DNA of 64,000 bases from Dillenia suffruticosa (Eukaryota; Streptophyta; Magnoliopsida; Dilleniales; Dilleniaceae). The notes under the pieces were generated by a model, which was not told the origin of the DNA, searched no databases, and saw only the letters and a list, made by a program, of their open reading frames with translations. Below, piece by piece: positions 45,450-57,248 of this stretch (position 1 is the stretch's first letter; each line of letters starts with the position of its first letter). The translations under genes and the position numbers were made by a program. The stretch covers positions 8,835,001 to 8,899,000 of the forward strand of contig JAVTVX010000034.1 in the NCBI GenBank assembly GCA_033439265.1, read 5' to 3'.

Positions 45450-48366
45450 TGTAACACCAAATAAAAAAAAAATAACAGGATTGGAGACGCAGCGTTTTGG
45501 GGCAAAACGCTGCGTCCCCAATTTAGGATTAGGGTTAAAACCCTAACCCCTTTTTCCCTCTCTCTCTCTCTCTCTCTCCCCGACTTTTCCTCTTCCGCGG
45601 CCATTCGTCTTCCTCCGCCACAACCAATCGTCTTCCTCCGCCACCGCCACCGCCATCGCCACCATCTTCTTCTTCTTCTTCTTCTTCTTCTTCTTTTCCC
45701 TCTCGGTTTCTCTCTCATAGCCGCTCCCTCGCGATCTCCCGCGGCTCTCTCCCTTTCGCCTCGCCGCACACCGCCGTGAGCCACGATCGAGCATCGCCTT
45801 CCGCCACAGCGCGCGACTGCAGCGCCTTCTGCAGCGCGATCCCCCAGCCCGCAGCGCGAGCTAGGCCGCGCACGAGGGCAGCGCATGGGCGCGCACCAGC
45901 GCACGGGCGCGCACCAGCGCACGGGCGAGCACCAGCCCGCAAGCCACTGCGGCCCGCAGGCCCATCAACCAGAGGCCCGCCAGCCCATAGGCCCATCAGC
46001 CGAGGCCCGTCAGCCCGCAGGCCCACTAGCCCACTGGCCCGCAGACCAGTGAGCCCGCTAGCCGAAGCCCACTGGCATGCTAACCCGCGAATCCACGAGC
46101 CCGCTGTAGCCCACGAGCCCGCGGCGGCCCACGACAGCCCGTGAGCCCGTAACAGCCCACGAACCTCTATGCTGGTAACTAATTTAGAGTTTTAATTCTG
46201 ATCTAAGTGTTTAGATCTAACAAATAAATCTTGTTTTGATAAAAAACACTACAGACTTTAGAGTGACCGAAACGACATTCGGACGAAACTCAGTGCTTCG
46301 AGAAAACCCTAGATGAGGAGATTTCGGCTCTAATTGATAAATTGAATGAATCTAGAATTGAATCTAAGATGAAATGTTCTGTATATGTTTAGAGTGTAAA
46401 TAGAATGCGAATAGAATACAATTTCTGAAATGATTATATATGACTTTGAAGGTTAAGTATAGAATATTACAAAAACTAGATGGTCTGATACGAAAGAAAT
46501 ATATTATAGAATCATAAAATCATGTCGAGTGAATTCGAATAGTTTACCTCAGAGTTAAATTTTGAAATATGCATGAAAGTATCTGGATTGTAGGGTTGGA
46601 ATGAAATGAGCCGTAAAGTGGAGGATATTGTACATTTCATGTCTTTCAGATAAACCCTAAAAATGATTGAGAAATTGATATTCAATTTTGATGATCTGAT
46701 TAGGTTGATCTTTTTGGAGACTCGAGGAAGCAGATTGGATTTGTTTTGAAAATAGGGAGTGACCACCCTCCCTAGAATAGTGAGTGGGACTTTGACATTC
46801 GCTATTGATTAAAAACCATATTTCAAAAAATACTTTTTAAATGACATGTTTCTACAAAATGTATGATTGTTAGAATTTTCGAATATTTTATAAAATGTTT
46901 TGTGACCTTTGGAGTGTCTTAATTTCTGATTTTATCGATATGCATCCACGAGTTTTGATAATTGAATATTGTGCCACATTTTCGACATATTGATATGCTT
47001 TAATGATTCCACTGCATTGACACATGGTTTTAAATGGATTTACTTACATATTTGGGCTGTATACCTGGCCGACGTTATGATATAATGCATGGGGCTATAT
47101 GTTCGGCCGACATGGTGATGGGATGCATGGAGCTACGTGCCCGGCCGATATGATATTGAGATATGCTTCCTATAGCATCCATAGCTACGAAGGACATCTG
47201 GTAGAGGCACCCTTTGTATCCGGATAAATTTCGGCCGGAGGTATCCGTCAGATCATCATGTGTATGGGTGTCCCAGGTTGACCCTCATAGGAGAGGACGT
47301 TGAGTTCGGCTCCGTCTAGCACCAAGCGGGGGCACCATACACGACCGACTAGTTATATATATATTATTATTATTTACAGGCTAGTTGGAGTAATCTGTGG
47401 CCAATATTATTATTTACAGGCTAGTTGGAGTAGCATGTGACCAACATTGGGGCAGAGAGCCATTATTTAATACTTGCATTTGGAAAAACCCCCAATGTGC
47501 CGTCCTTGATCGAGATAGACCATTGCCAGGGTTGTTTGATTGGCCGACTCTTTATGAATTGATTTCCACATTTGATACATATGTTATTTTCAAATGTGTG
47601 CATGATGATATCTGATTTGTTGAAACAGCACGTTATTTTTCCCACACTTGATATTGTGTTTCATGTTTTGACACTCCAAATTCACCCTCGATATTGATAG
47701 TAGATGTCAATTCCCTCACTTACTGAGTATCCTCCCATAGATACTCACCCATCGCTTTTTTTTCCCACAGGATTAGTGTTGGACCGAGGAGCTATTATTG
47801 GGTTTGTATAATTGTGACGCGAACGTGATATCACTGGTCTTGGGTATGGATATTTTCATCTCTTTCGCTACGATAATTGGTGATATCGTTATGTATTGGA
47901 GATTTTAGTTTGACCAATGTATTTATATAATTCTTTTGGGATGACTGTATAAATTATGGATATTTATTCGTAAAACTCTCGTATTGATTTATTTCATTGT
48001 ATTGTGGCATTTGTGAATATTTAAAAATAACTTAGGAATTCATTTTATATATGCATAAAATTTAGGTCCGCTCGGTGTGGCGGTTGCTTATACTCTAGTT
48101 GGGCATGACAGTAGAGGTCTGTTGCTAGGATTGCTAGAAATTTTATAGTCTTGCGTTGTTCTGGATGTTGGCTGTGGTATTTGTTGATTTTGGAGAGGCC
48201 GGGATGACTATTTGTTTATTTTACAGGATGAATGTGATATACAAGTGAAATTGTACATGGGAAACCTCCAATTTATGGGGAGGTTCTGCTCGATTTTTTA
48301 TAAAAACTACAGCCGGCATCCAGGAACAACGGGTGGCTGTTCACGATCCTGGTTCGGGGCGTGACA
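45450..48366 (+). mobile_element. Solo LTR of a second Tekay-like Ty3/gypsy lineage
   Basis: The sequence starts TGTAACACCAAATAAA and ends TTCGGGGCGTGACA. CTAAA is duplicated at 45445-45449 and 48367-48371. Internal landmarks follow the LTR at 53143: a CT-rich leader, an early intron-like GTAACT to CACTACAG segment, GTGACCACCCTCCC, CCTACTGAGTATCC-type and ATACTCACCC blocks, and a final GGGGAGGTTCTGCTCG-like block. Sequence divergence from the other LTRs is large. There is no internal region, so it is a recombination product inside the CACTA element. Confidence 0.88.
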
Positions 48367-48535
48367 CTAAAACCACCAGTCTCGTCGACAACAGCTTGAA
48401 CCATTGGACTCAGCACCGGCAACCTAAACCGTTGCCGGCAACGATAGCCTGAATCGATGGAACCATTGTTGGAGCCGCTAGAACCGCGAGAATCGACAGG
48501 AGTTTGCTAGTCTGTGCCGGGGCCTGATAATGTAG

Positions 48536-48820
48536 TTGGGTCAGTCTCCAAAACCTTTTCAGGAACAAAATCCTGAGATAAACAAGCTTCTTTGGAAAAC
48601 TCCCAAATCCGAATATGTTAAAACTAGATTACCTGAATTAGAAATTGGTAATCAACCTGAGATACTAGTCCAACCAAAATACAACGCTAATTCTATCTAT
48701 GTATGGAATATAGATGGAATGAGTGAATATCAAATCTTAAATATATTACAACAAATGACGATAGCATCCAACGTCTACAAAACCCAGTAAGAAACAACCG
48801 ATAAAACAGTTACCGAACTC
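48536..48820 (+). pseudogene. Retroelement/pararetrovirus-like capsid-region fragment (DUF7746-like)
   Basis: A short plus-strand frame contains LLWKTPKSEYVKTRLPELE and then YVWNIDGMSEYQILNILQQM, the signature of a plant retroelement or caulimovirid-like polyprotein region (DUF7746). A stop follows YKTQ, after which the same frame continues with family-like residues for a few codons before an (AT)n run. It is a truncated, non-functional old copy; the protease, reverse transcriptase and other parts are absent. It lies inside a CACTA element and may have been carried with it. Family assignment is from memory of the motif. Confidence 0.5.
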
Positions 48821-49015
48821 CTCATATATATATATATATATATATATAATTACTAAAGAAATCATCACTAAATATGACCAGAACGTTTTAGTGATTACTT
48901 TTTCATTATCATTACTAAACTCAAAGGTGGTTATATTTAGTTACAACTTGTCGAAGGATACTTGGGGTGATGATTTTTAATTTTTGATCACTATAGAACA
49001 TTTTTTGTAGTGGGA

Positions 49016-50985
49016 GCTCAAACTCATTCTTCCACTTCTGTTACTTCTGTTGCCATATCTCTTCTTTGTACTCGAAGAAGGTTCGCCTTCATCTCCCCAA
49101 CAAACCCTAGTTTCCTTGTATGTGTTCTCGCTTGCTCAGAAAATGGAATATTTGGTCGGTCGGCTTGAGAGCTTTGGTAGAAAATGAAAGCTTTTCAGAA
49201 AATTTTTATATTCCTTTGAAGCAGATTTCATTTTTTTTTTTTTTGACGATTGTTACTGGGCGGACAGGTTTGAAATTCAATTTTTCCAACATCTATTTCA
49301 TTATTTTGTGAAGACTTTTTAAAATCACAATATAAAAATAATTTTGGTCCAAAAATACAATATTTTTCCTTCTGTTCATTCCTCAAGCGTTATTGACGCC
49401 CATGCTTTCAGTTTCTTCTCGTTTATAGGTGAGTACAACATTTTTTTTTTCAAAATTACACATTAACCTTAGATTAATGTAAATCCTATTGGATGAGACA
49501 TTTGATGTTTGTCTCTCCTGCTTCTTTCTCCGGAATCGATGTGATTTGCTTTCAGTGCAGAACCAATTCTTTTTAACATACGGGGAGAAGCTTTCAATTT
49601 TCTTCTTCAATGGCATTTGCCTCACTTACGCGGTTTAGGAATTTTACTTTAAACAATGAATTCCACATTTCAATTGCCAAAAATCATTTTTTAGCTCTTA
49701 TATCATTTATTTTATTTTGTTTTTTTATTATATCTTCTTGATTTAGAATAAAAAGGAACTCAAACGAAAATATATTGTTAATTATTCTTTGAATGTAGGA
49801 GGTTTAAATTACAGTGTTAATATAGTATAATATATTTTATTTTATTAGTCTAATGTAAGCATTTCATTATCCTTTCTGCCCTTTATTATTCTTTATAAAT
49901 GTAATATTTTGTTTTCTTTTGTTTTTATTTCAAAATAAAAATTTTAAAGTAAAGGTATTAAACATTTTAGAAAGTAGTGAAATATATATATATATATATA
50001 TATTTGCTACCAATAAGAATAAAAAATTTAACTTTTAAAAGAAATATGTCTCAAATATCACATTTTAAGCGATAAACACGTTGGATGGTACAAGTCATGA
50101 ACCCCAGGAGAGGCCGACATTTCTAGCCTAATGAAAATATGATCACCATGAAACAAAAAGAACATGACGAATCAATATTTATTGAATTACCTGTTGGCAT
50201 TTCCAAAGAATATAAAAATTGAGATTTTTTTTTTATATGTGCTATACATTATGAGTTTTCAAATGTAGTCGGTCAATTTTAATACATATTACATTATGTT
50301 TATAGATATATGTATGTACGTTTTCAAGTGAACAGTTTAGTGATATAAATTTTCTTACTTAACATAATCATGTCACGTTCCAATCCCTATACAATAAAAA
50401 AAAATGATATATGTATGCACCGATCCAAGTGGGTACTGTTTTGGTATCTCATTTTGTTACATACGCTAAACAAATCACAAGTTCGGCCAAGGTCTTGCTT
50501 GCTATTGTAATGATTCTCTCTTCTGGTGGTGGTTTCTCATACAGAGATGGATCAGAGAAGGATGAAAAACAGGTTACTTCCTGCACGGTAGTTTTGTAGT
50601 TTTATGAATTAAAAAAAGTAAAGGAAATTGGGAATGCAATAATGGAGAAAATAAGGTGGGCCATAAAGAAAAACGAAAAGGGTGCTTGGCATCAAAAGCG
50701 ATCATAGTTTGGAACTTTTGGGCATCTCCATTCACTTTGCTTTAACGAAAGTCCCCCACTTTTGCCCACCTCGTTACTCTTACTCTTTTTCATTATCAAC
50801 TCAAATGCTTATGCCTATGCCTATGCCTATGCCTTTACCCTTTCTTTTTCTTTCTTCCCATTGTTACTCTTTATAAATATAATATTTTATTACCTTTTCC
50901 TATGCTACACTTCCATCATCACTTGCTACTTCTGAATGTAGGAGGCTCATATTGGAACGTTAAATATGATATTTTATTTTATTCG
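49016..50985. other. Spacer with segmental repeat copy 2, no gene
   Basis: The part 50480-50850 is the partner of 38240-38750 (see that entry). The rest is AT-rich with an (AT)n run at about 49984-50001. Short frames at 49120 and 50411 show no motif. Confidence 0.45.
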
Positions 50986-50991
50986 GTTTAT

Positions 50992-51455
50992 TATACAAAG
51001 AAAAAGAAAAGATCTTTAGCGACAGAACTTTTCATCACTAGAGACATTTTCATCACTAAAAGTTCAAATATCATCGTTCAAACATTTTAGTGGTAAAAAA
51101 AATATCGTTACGAAGTTATCACCAAAGTTCTATCACTAAAGATCATTGATGACGGAGTGTAAAAAATCGTTATTAAAAGATCGAATTTAGTGATCAAAAT
51201 TTTTTCATCACCAAATTAATGACAAAAAAGTCATCATAGAGTTGATCACTAAAAATTCAAAGCGATCATCAAAAGTAGCTCGATCAATGCATTTAATAAC
51301 AATATTTAGTGACCAAATTAGTAGTCAAGTGGGTGATACGTGGTAAACTTTAGTGATATGACTCGTTGATAAAATAGTTATCACTAAAAAAACGTTGGGG
51401 CAATACAATAGTGATTATTTTAGTGATGGATTTTTCTCTATTTTTTTTTATTACA
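50992..51455. mobile_element. Short decayed CACTA-derived element (MITE-like)
   Basis: A block of about 460 bp is filled with ATCACTAAA/TTTAGTGAT motifs like those in the arms of the element at 45099. Its ends, TATACAAAGAAAAAG and TTTTTTTTATTACA, look like worn CACTACAAAAAAA termini. I cannot establish a target duplication. It probably is an internally deleted, old copy of the second family. Confidence 0.5.
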
Positions 51456-52412
51456 CAAAAATGTAAATTTGGAATCATCAGGTTATGGAAGAAGAATTGC
51501 GACTATTAGATTGTTCCATTGAAAACCGAATTTTTTCTGTATCAACAAATCAACATGTAGTGGTGGTAATTGATGACAAAAATTGATAATTGGTAACAAA
51601 ATCAAAATCGTCACTGACATTAATCCTGAAAACAGTGATCATGAATGAGTTTACATTAAAATATATAGAAAACAGTTCCAAATATTAAAGAAAACAATCC
51701 CTATAATCAGCACGAGTCTTAACATATGATCCATTGAGTTTATACCAACGCATCAAACTTCTTTCTTAATTAAAAGATATTCGTTGAAAATTACACGTTG
51801 AATAATTGAAAAAAAATTTACATCAATCATATAAAATTTATATTAAAAAGTTATAATATTATAAATAATTAAATAATTATACAAAACATCAACCATATTG
51901 GTTTAACATCAAGCTCGAAGCCCAACACTAATCCATGCCTAAGGATGTTTTTTCATGCTAATTCTAGCCCCAAATCATGCTCAAATAAATCCAAACTTGC
52001 CGCCCTCTCTGGTCCATCAGTAGAAGTATGTGGAGGCATGGGGTTTGTCTCGAGAGATGTGTTTTTCTCTGGCATATATATATTCTAGAATCATGAATCA
52101 TGGTAAAGACAAGAAAGAAAGCAACACTGCTCAGTTCAGCAACATTTTTGGAAATGTTTTTTTTGGAAATGTGGATAGACAATAGTACATGTAACACGTT
52201 TTACATGCTCAGCACACCGACATCCATATTGGAAAATGATTATATGTATGGTAGTTTACTGCCATCAAAAGCGGTTGAATTATTAGACAAAAGTTACCAA
52301 TCATAGGTCTACAAGATTTTTGCTCTCTTTCAGTTCCTTCATTTCGATACAGAAATTATGGCCTGTGCCTTGGAGGCTGGACTTACAATCTGCCACCAAG
52401 AATTTAATATAC
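51456..52412. other. Spacer, no supported gene
   Basis: On the minus strand a frame with MPEKNTSLETNPMPPHTSTD lies at about 52075-51965 but I cannot assign it. The part 52412-52301, just beyond the asparagine-synthetase-like exon, keeps the frame open (GTGHNFCIEMKELKES) but departs from the family and is probably intron. Confidence 0.35.
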
Positions 52413-52518
52413 CTTCTTAATGGTGCAATTCTTGAAAGCTCTTTCACTCCTGCATTGGCAGAGATCCTATCTGGAGCAAACTGGTTGTCAAAGCTTACAT
52501 TAATCAAGTCAATTTCAT
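52413..52518 (-). pseudogene. Asparagine synthetase domain-containing protein, exon fragment 2
   Basis: The minus strand reads EIDLINVSFDNQFAPDRISA and NAGVKELSRIAPLR. This matches the plant ASNSD1-type asparagine synthetase family, in which INVSFD...APDR follows the SGGLDS ATP-binding loop. The exon starts after acceptor TGTTGAAG and ends at donor AAG/GTATAT. Its first two bases complete the split codon left by the exon at 63387-63292, so the two were adjacent exons before the Tekay insertion. No glutaminase domain and no further C-terminal exons are recognisable in the window, so I treat the gene as a fragment. Confidence 0.65.
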
Positions 52519-53158
52519 CTTCAACACATTAAGAATTTAGGCAGTATTCTCAACACCCAAAAAGGACGGAAAACTTGTGCATCCATAAAACAACTCTTAA
52601 CTGGAATATCTAACAAAGCATCCCCAACAAGGGAGTGCTGGCAGTAGCCACTGAGAGGAGCAGCTCAATGAGGCAAAAGCTCAGAAACTTTCTGAATGTG
52701 CACTCCCGCACATTTGGGACCGAAATGGAGCTGCAATGAACAAGAGATTTTTCATATCAGTTGTTTTAGCACTAGGCGATGATTGAGTTTATTGTCATAG
52801 CTCAGTTCTTTAACAAGTTAACTTAAGAAAGCCTATGTGAACTATGAACGTGGTTGAATATGACTACAAAATATTCTTTCTCAAACGCTATATACATATA
52901 TATATTCCGAGCTTGTCTTTGCTATCGGTTCAAAATTAGCTAAGCTACACATCAATAAACCAAGCAAAGACATAGTTGCAAATACGCAATACAAGAGATC
53001 CAAAGCTTGAAAGGTGATCACACATCTGCACTTAGTTCTGCCAAAGAATCAGCTTGAACTTGCCAAGAATAGAAAATTGTGTTCCAACTTGGAATGTGGT
53101 TAAGAAATCCTTAAGAATTAATCAATGAAAGCAGACTCAGGTTGTGGCACCGACAAAG

Positions 53159-53159
<1 letters not shown>

Positions 53160-53196
<37 letters not shown>
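53160..53196. repeat. Poly(A) tract in the 5' LTR
   Basis: An A-run of about 37 bases, much longer than the matching run in the 3' LTR (about 13). It is a hypermutable spot and also a likely place for sequencing error. Confidence 0.9.
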
Positions 53197-53198
<2 letters not shown>

Positions 53199-53696
53199 GG
53201 GAAAGTGAAAAAGTCACTTTCCCAATTCTTTCACTCATTCTCTCCCTCTCCCGGTTTACTCTCTCTCTCTCACGAATTCTCTCTCCCTCTCACTGTCACT
53301 CTCCCTCTTTGTTTCTCTTGCTCCCACTCTCTCTATCATCTCTCTCCCTCTCTCGATTTTGTGCTCGGTTCCGCCTCCCTCTCCGTCGATCTCTCTCTCT
53401 CTAGCACTCTCGGTCTTCGTCGCTCTCTCACCATCCCTTGAACTCTCTCTCTCGCACTCTCTGTGTCTCTCTCTCTGCTTTCTCCATCACACTCGCGAGT
53501 GCGCCACTTCGCAATTCCCCTCGCACGAGCGCACCACAGTGCGCAGCCTTTCGAGAGTGCACGCATCAGCAGTGAGTGCGCCAGCCCGTGAGCCCGCGAC
53601 CTGCTCTCTCTGCCGAGAGCCTTCCTGCAATGTTCGCTGCTCTTTGCCGCGACCGCACTGTTAGAAACCCTAGGCCGCGACCCTTCCACTGCATAG

Positions 53697-53792
53697 GTAA
53701 GGGCCGATTGTTGATTAATAGTTTATGAGTTTTGATTCTCTTGGAAATTAGGGTTAATTGCTAAAGTGTGTTTCGGTTTGGAAACATTACAG
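53697..53792 (+). other. Candidate leader intron in the LTR
   Basis: A GT-AG segment of 96 nt runs from CATAG/GTAAGG to ATTACAG/GAGTT. The same pair of sites occurs in the 3' LTR (61347-61442) and, despite heavy divergence, in the solo LTR (25705-25803, GTAAGG to GTTACAG, 99 nt). It follows a CT-rich leader, as a 5' untranslated intron would. Splicing is inferred. Confidence 0.45.
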
Positions 53793-55631
53793 GAGTTCGG
53801 ATTGTGTTGTAAGCGCACGGACGCTAAGGCTGCAAGCTACGGAAACCATAGGTGAGGGAAATTTAAATCCTTTCGATAAATCGAGTGAATTTAGTGTAAG
53901 AGGTCTTGTATATATTTAGGATGTATGTTAGATACGATTAAAATGCATTTTTGACATTTGATATGTAATTTCTAGGGTTTCGTCTAAATTCTACATGAAT
54001 TTAGATTGATCAATACGAAAGAAACGTGTTTGATGAAATTAGAAACTTGTTGAGTCGATTAGGATAGATTTTCTTGAAATTTGAATTGGAATTGTGGATT
54101 ATTGGTCTAGGTTGACCTTTTTGGAGCTTGAAAGGAGATTTCTTGAGTATCGATAGGGCATAGGGAGTGGATACCCTCCCTAGAAGGTGAGTGGATGGTC
54201 CGTTGTGTTATAAATGAGTAAATGAGTTTAAAATTATTTTATAAATGATTTTGTAAGATTTTTCATATTTTATATCAATTGTTTTGTGATCGTGGGATGT
54301 CCGAACTGGATTATGAAGTATGAATGCATCCATTGTATTTATAAACGCATATGTGCCATATGTGATTTGATGTTGCTCTATAAATTGCTATGACATGAAA
54401 TTGATGATTGTTTGCTAGAAATTATGGCACATGACTTGAGAAATGACATATTTGAGAAATGCATGGTGCTAGTAGTCAATGGCTATAGTCATTCCCTCCA
54501 CGGAGCGACCCGACGGGGTGGCGTGGTTGGGTTTTATTGCGAGAGAGGTATACGCGGCCTCTTCTCTGCCACGTCGGACTATCTGGATTGCACCCCGGGG
54601 AGGTCCGAGCCAACACCAAGGAAGGGGGTAGTGTTTGAAATACGGAAATGGGAAAACCTCTTGGCGGGCTTTCGTCTTGGTTCGGCCAAACGCAAGATGG
54701 AAGTAATTTCGATGGGACCCTTGTGATTTTCTAAAAGAATACTTGATGTGGATGCATATTTTGTGAATTATCTGATTTATTGAAAAATGTTTCGATATAT
54801 ATGAAATGTTATTTGAGATATACTTTGACACTCCCACATTCACCCCTCATTTATCACGCAATTATACCATTGCACTCCGCTCACTGAGTATTTCCCAATA
54901 CTCACCCCTCTCTTTACCATTTTCAGAGGAAGTTTAGATCTGCTGCAGAAATTGGAGCTGCGGAAGATTTATTCCGCTGACTTGTGTAGGTACATAGAAA
55001 TGCAAGTTCATTTTGTTGATTTTGAATTCCATGGAATGAAAGACATGTATAATTCTTTTGGTATGGATTAAATTAATACTTGTTTCATATATAAGAGCAA
55101 GTATTGATGGAATCCTTACATGGCTTGTACGGAACTTGTTCATTTTCTTTTAAACTCTCATATGGGATATTTGGATTGAAATTCTGAATTTCGATACTTT
55201 CTTTTGGATTTGTGAAGTTCTGTACATCTCATACCACTTGAATTTTACTGACACTAGCTCGTTTCTTCATGCGAGTGTTAGTAAAATCCTGCGATTATGA
55301 TTTGGGACTTCTTTGTTTTAAATGTTTTAATTATGCTGAGAATTCTGGAATGGCTGGGATTGCCAATTGTCGTATGTATGCATGTACAGGAACCCCCGCC
55401 CCATTCGCGTGTCGATGCATGCTTGTGTGTACAGGGATGGACCGGATGGGTCCTTTATATGTGTCTTGTCATATGATTTTTCTCATTTCTGATGGAGGGT
55501 GCATTGGATGAGTTTTGAACTGATTTGTAGCCTTGCGGAGTCCCGGTATAAGGGGAGGTTCTGCCCGTGTACCGAGACAACGCGGCGGCTGTTGCGTGGT
55601 CGATCCGAGGATCGGGGCGTGACAGCTTTAT

Positions 55632-55643
55632 TGGTATCAGAGC
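55632..55643 (+). promoter_or_regulatory. Primer-binding site, initiator tRNA-Met type
   Basis: TGGTATCAGAGC lies 7 bp after the 5' LTR end and is complementary to the 3' end of initiator tRNA-Met. Confidence 0.95.
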
Positions 55644-55879
55644 GAGGTTCACGATTTTTAAAAGTTTGATGGTTTTCGATATAATTTCAAATGTTTCCAA
55701 ATGTCCCGAGAGTTTTGTAAAAACTTTGAAATGTTTGGTTTTCGAAAAAGGTTTTCGGAGAATGTACAAAGTCTTCCATGGATTTCTTAGGAAATTAGAA
55801 ACATTCTTTTTAGGGGGTTAAATATTAGCCTTCGCTTAACCGTTTGACTTAATTGTAACTTCTTGTTGTGTAGATCACT

Positions 55880-57248
55880 ATGCCTCCACGAAAGAGAATG
55901 AGGAATGTGAACGAGATTCCTCCGCCGGAGCATGAGGATGAGTCGTCCTCGCATGCTCTTCCTCCTTCCGTACCTACACAGCCGGCTCCTCCTACCGGGA
56001 TTTCGGCTCCTCCTATTGCTGCTCTTCAGCAAGTAATAGAGTGGTGGAACACCTTCGGAGCGCAGTACCAAGCTCCACATGCGACTTCAGCTCCTCCACC
56101 GACAACTCCTTCAGTGCCGGTTGCTACTCCTAGTACCCCACTAGCGCCTCCTCCTCCGGTTGTCACAACAACCGATCGCCCTACTGTGGAGTTATCTAAG
56201 TTGATAAAGGAGGCAAGACAATTAGGATGTGAGACATTCGCGGGTACTTCTGATGCTTCAGTGGCCAAGGAATGGATTGGCCGAGTTCAAGAGACCGTCT
56301 CCGACATAAGATTAAGCGATGAGATGAAATTATGGGTGGCGGTGAAACTGTTGGATAAAGGTGCAAGAACACGGTGGGAGAATGTGAAGGGAAGGGCTCC
56401 TGTTCCTCCTAATTGGACAGAATTTCTTAGGGCCTTTGAGGAGAAATACGACACCCGATTCTATCGGGATCAAAAAAGAGAGGATTTTTTAAAATTAGCT
56501 CAAGGAAACAAGACAGTATCTGAGTACGAGACAGAACTGAGAGAGCTTGCTAATTATGTTCCGGAGTTTGTGAACTCCGAAGAGTCTCTAAGTTCAAAGT
56601 TCGAGTCGGGACTAAATTTGAATATCAGAGAGAAAATGCCCATCACCAAGGGGCATACTTTCCAAGACATTCTAGACTTGGCCTTGAGGACCGAGAAAAT
56701 GGTGATGGAGAGAAACAAAGTCAAAGAGCATCATGGGAAAGGAAAGAGGCCTAGTGGTTCTGGTTCGAGTCAAGATTTTAAAAGAAGTCGAGACATGGGC
56801 TCTTATAGCGGTAGATCCTTTTCGGGATCGGTTGGCTTTCTTCCAAGGCAATCTACTTTTAGGCCTAGTGCTCACAGCAGAACTGTTGGTATGGGAGTAG
56901 GGTCCATGGGTGGCAGAGGAGAAACTTGCCCAAATTGCAAGGGACGTCATCCGGGTCCATGTGTGGGACCCAAAAGATGCTACCATTGTGGGAAGGAGGG
57001 TCACATTCGGCACTCTTGTCCGGAGTTAAATGTAGAAGGGCAAGGAAGCCGACAAGTTAGAGGTCCCTCGAGTGGTTTTAGAAGAGATTCGACGATTGCT
57101 CCTACACCTTCCACTAGCAATGCACCGAGGACGGGCACGGGAAGTAATACTGTAGCTGCCCCCACACAACGCCCTCAACCTAGAACTCAGACCCGAATCT
57201 ATGCCATGACAAATGAAGAGGCCCAAGTGAATCCTGATGTAGTCACAG
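55880..57248 (+). CDS. gag: Tekay gag, exon 1 of gag-pol
   Basis: This codes the structural Gag protein that forms the virus-like particle and binds element RNA. A proline-rich N-terminus (residues 30-95) is followed by the Retrotrans_gag core (about 110-275; GARTRWENVK, EFLRAFEEKYDTRF and the basic stretch after it), a serine/basic linker, and a CCHC zinc knuckle with C367, C370, H375 and C380. A second CPNC...C cysteine cluster lies just before it. The reading frame runs on past 57248 to a TGA at 57275, adding SLLNFKF-like residues if the intron is kept (465 residues). Splicing at 57248 joins it to protease. The start ATG at 55880 is the first good one after the leader. Confidence 0.95.

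Larger units (their letters stand above)
45099..49012. mobile_element. CACTA element of a second family, carrying a solo LTR
   Basis: It starts CACTACAAAAAAAGGCC and ends ACATTTTTTGTAGTG, with GGA duplicated at 45096-45098 and 49013-49015. Subterminal arms use TTTAGTGA/TCACTAAA motifs rather than the TAGCGACG motifs of the other family. Without the 2.9-kb solo LTR, about 1 kb of its own sequence remains, including a fragment of a capsid-region protein at 48536-48820. No transposase is present. Confidence 0.88.
53143..55624 (+). repeat. 5' LTR of the Tekay element
   Basis: 2482 bp. It has an A-run of about 37 bases near the start (53160-53196), a (CT)n-rich leader, a candidate leader intron at 53697-53792 and the conserved end CGGGGCGTGACA. 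It is almost identical to 60815-63274. The 104- to 124-codon frames inside both LTRs are not supported as genes. Confidence 0.95.

Noticed and set aside
45344..46144. 192-codon minus and 122-codon plus frames rich in Arg, Ala and Pro
   Set aside because: They overlap each other in the GC-rich leader of the solo LTR at 45450 and consist of low-complexity repeats.
54412..54843. 104-codon plus and 124-codon minus frames duplicated at 62062-62493
   Set aside because: The duplication is simply the two LTRs; the frames overlap each other and are not kept in the diverged solo LTRs.
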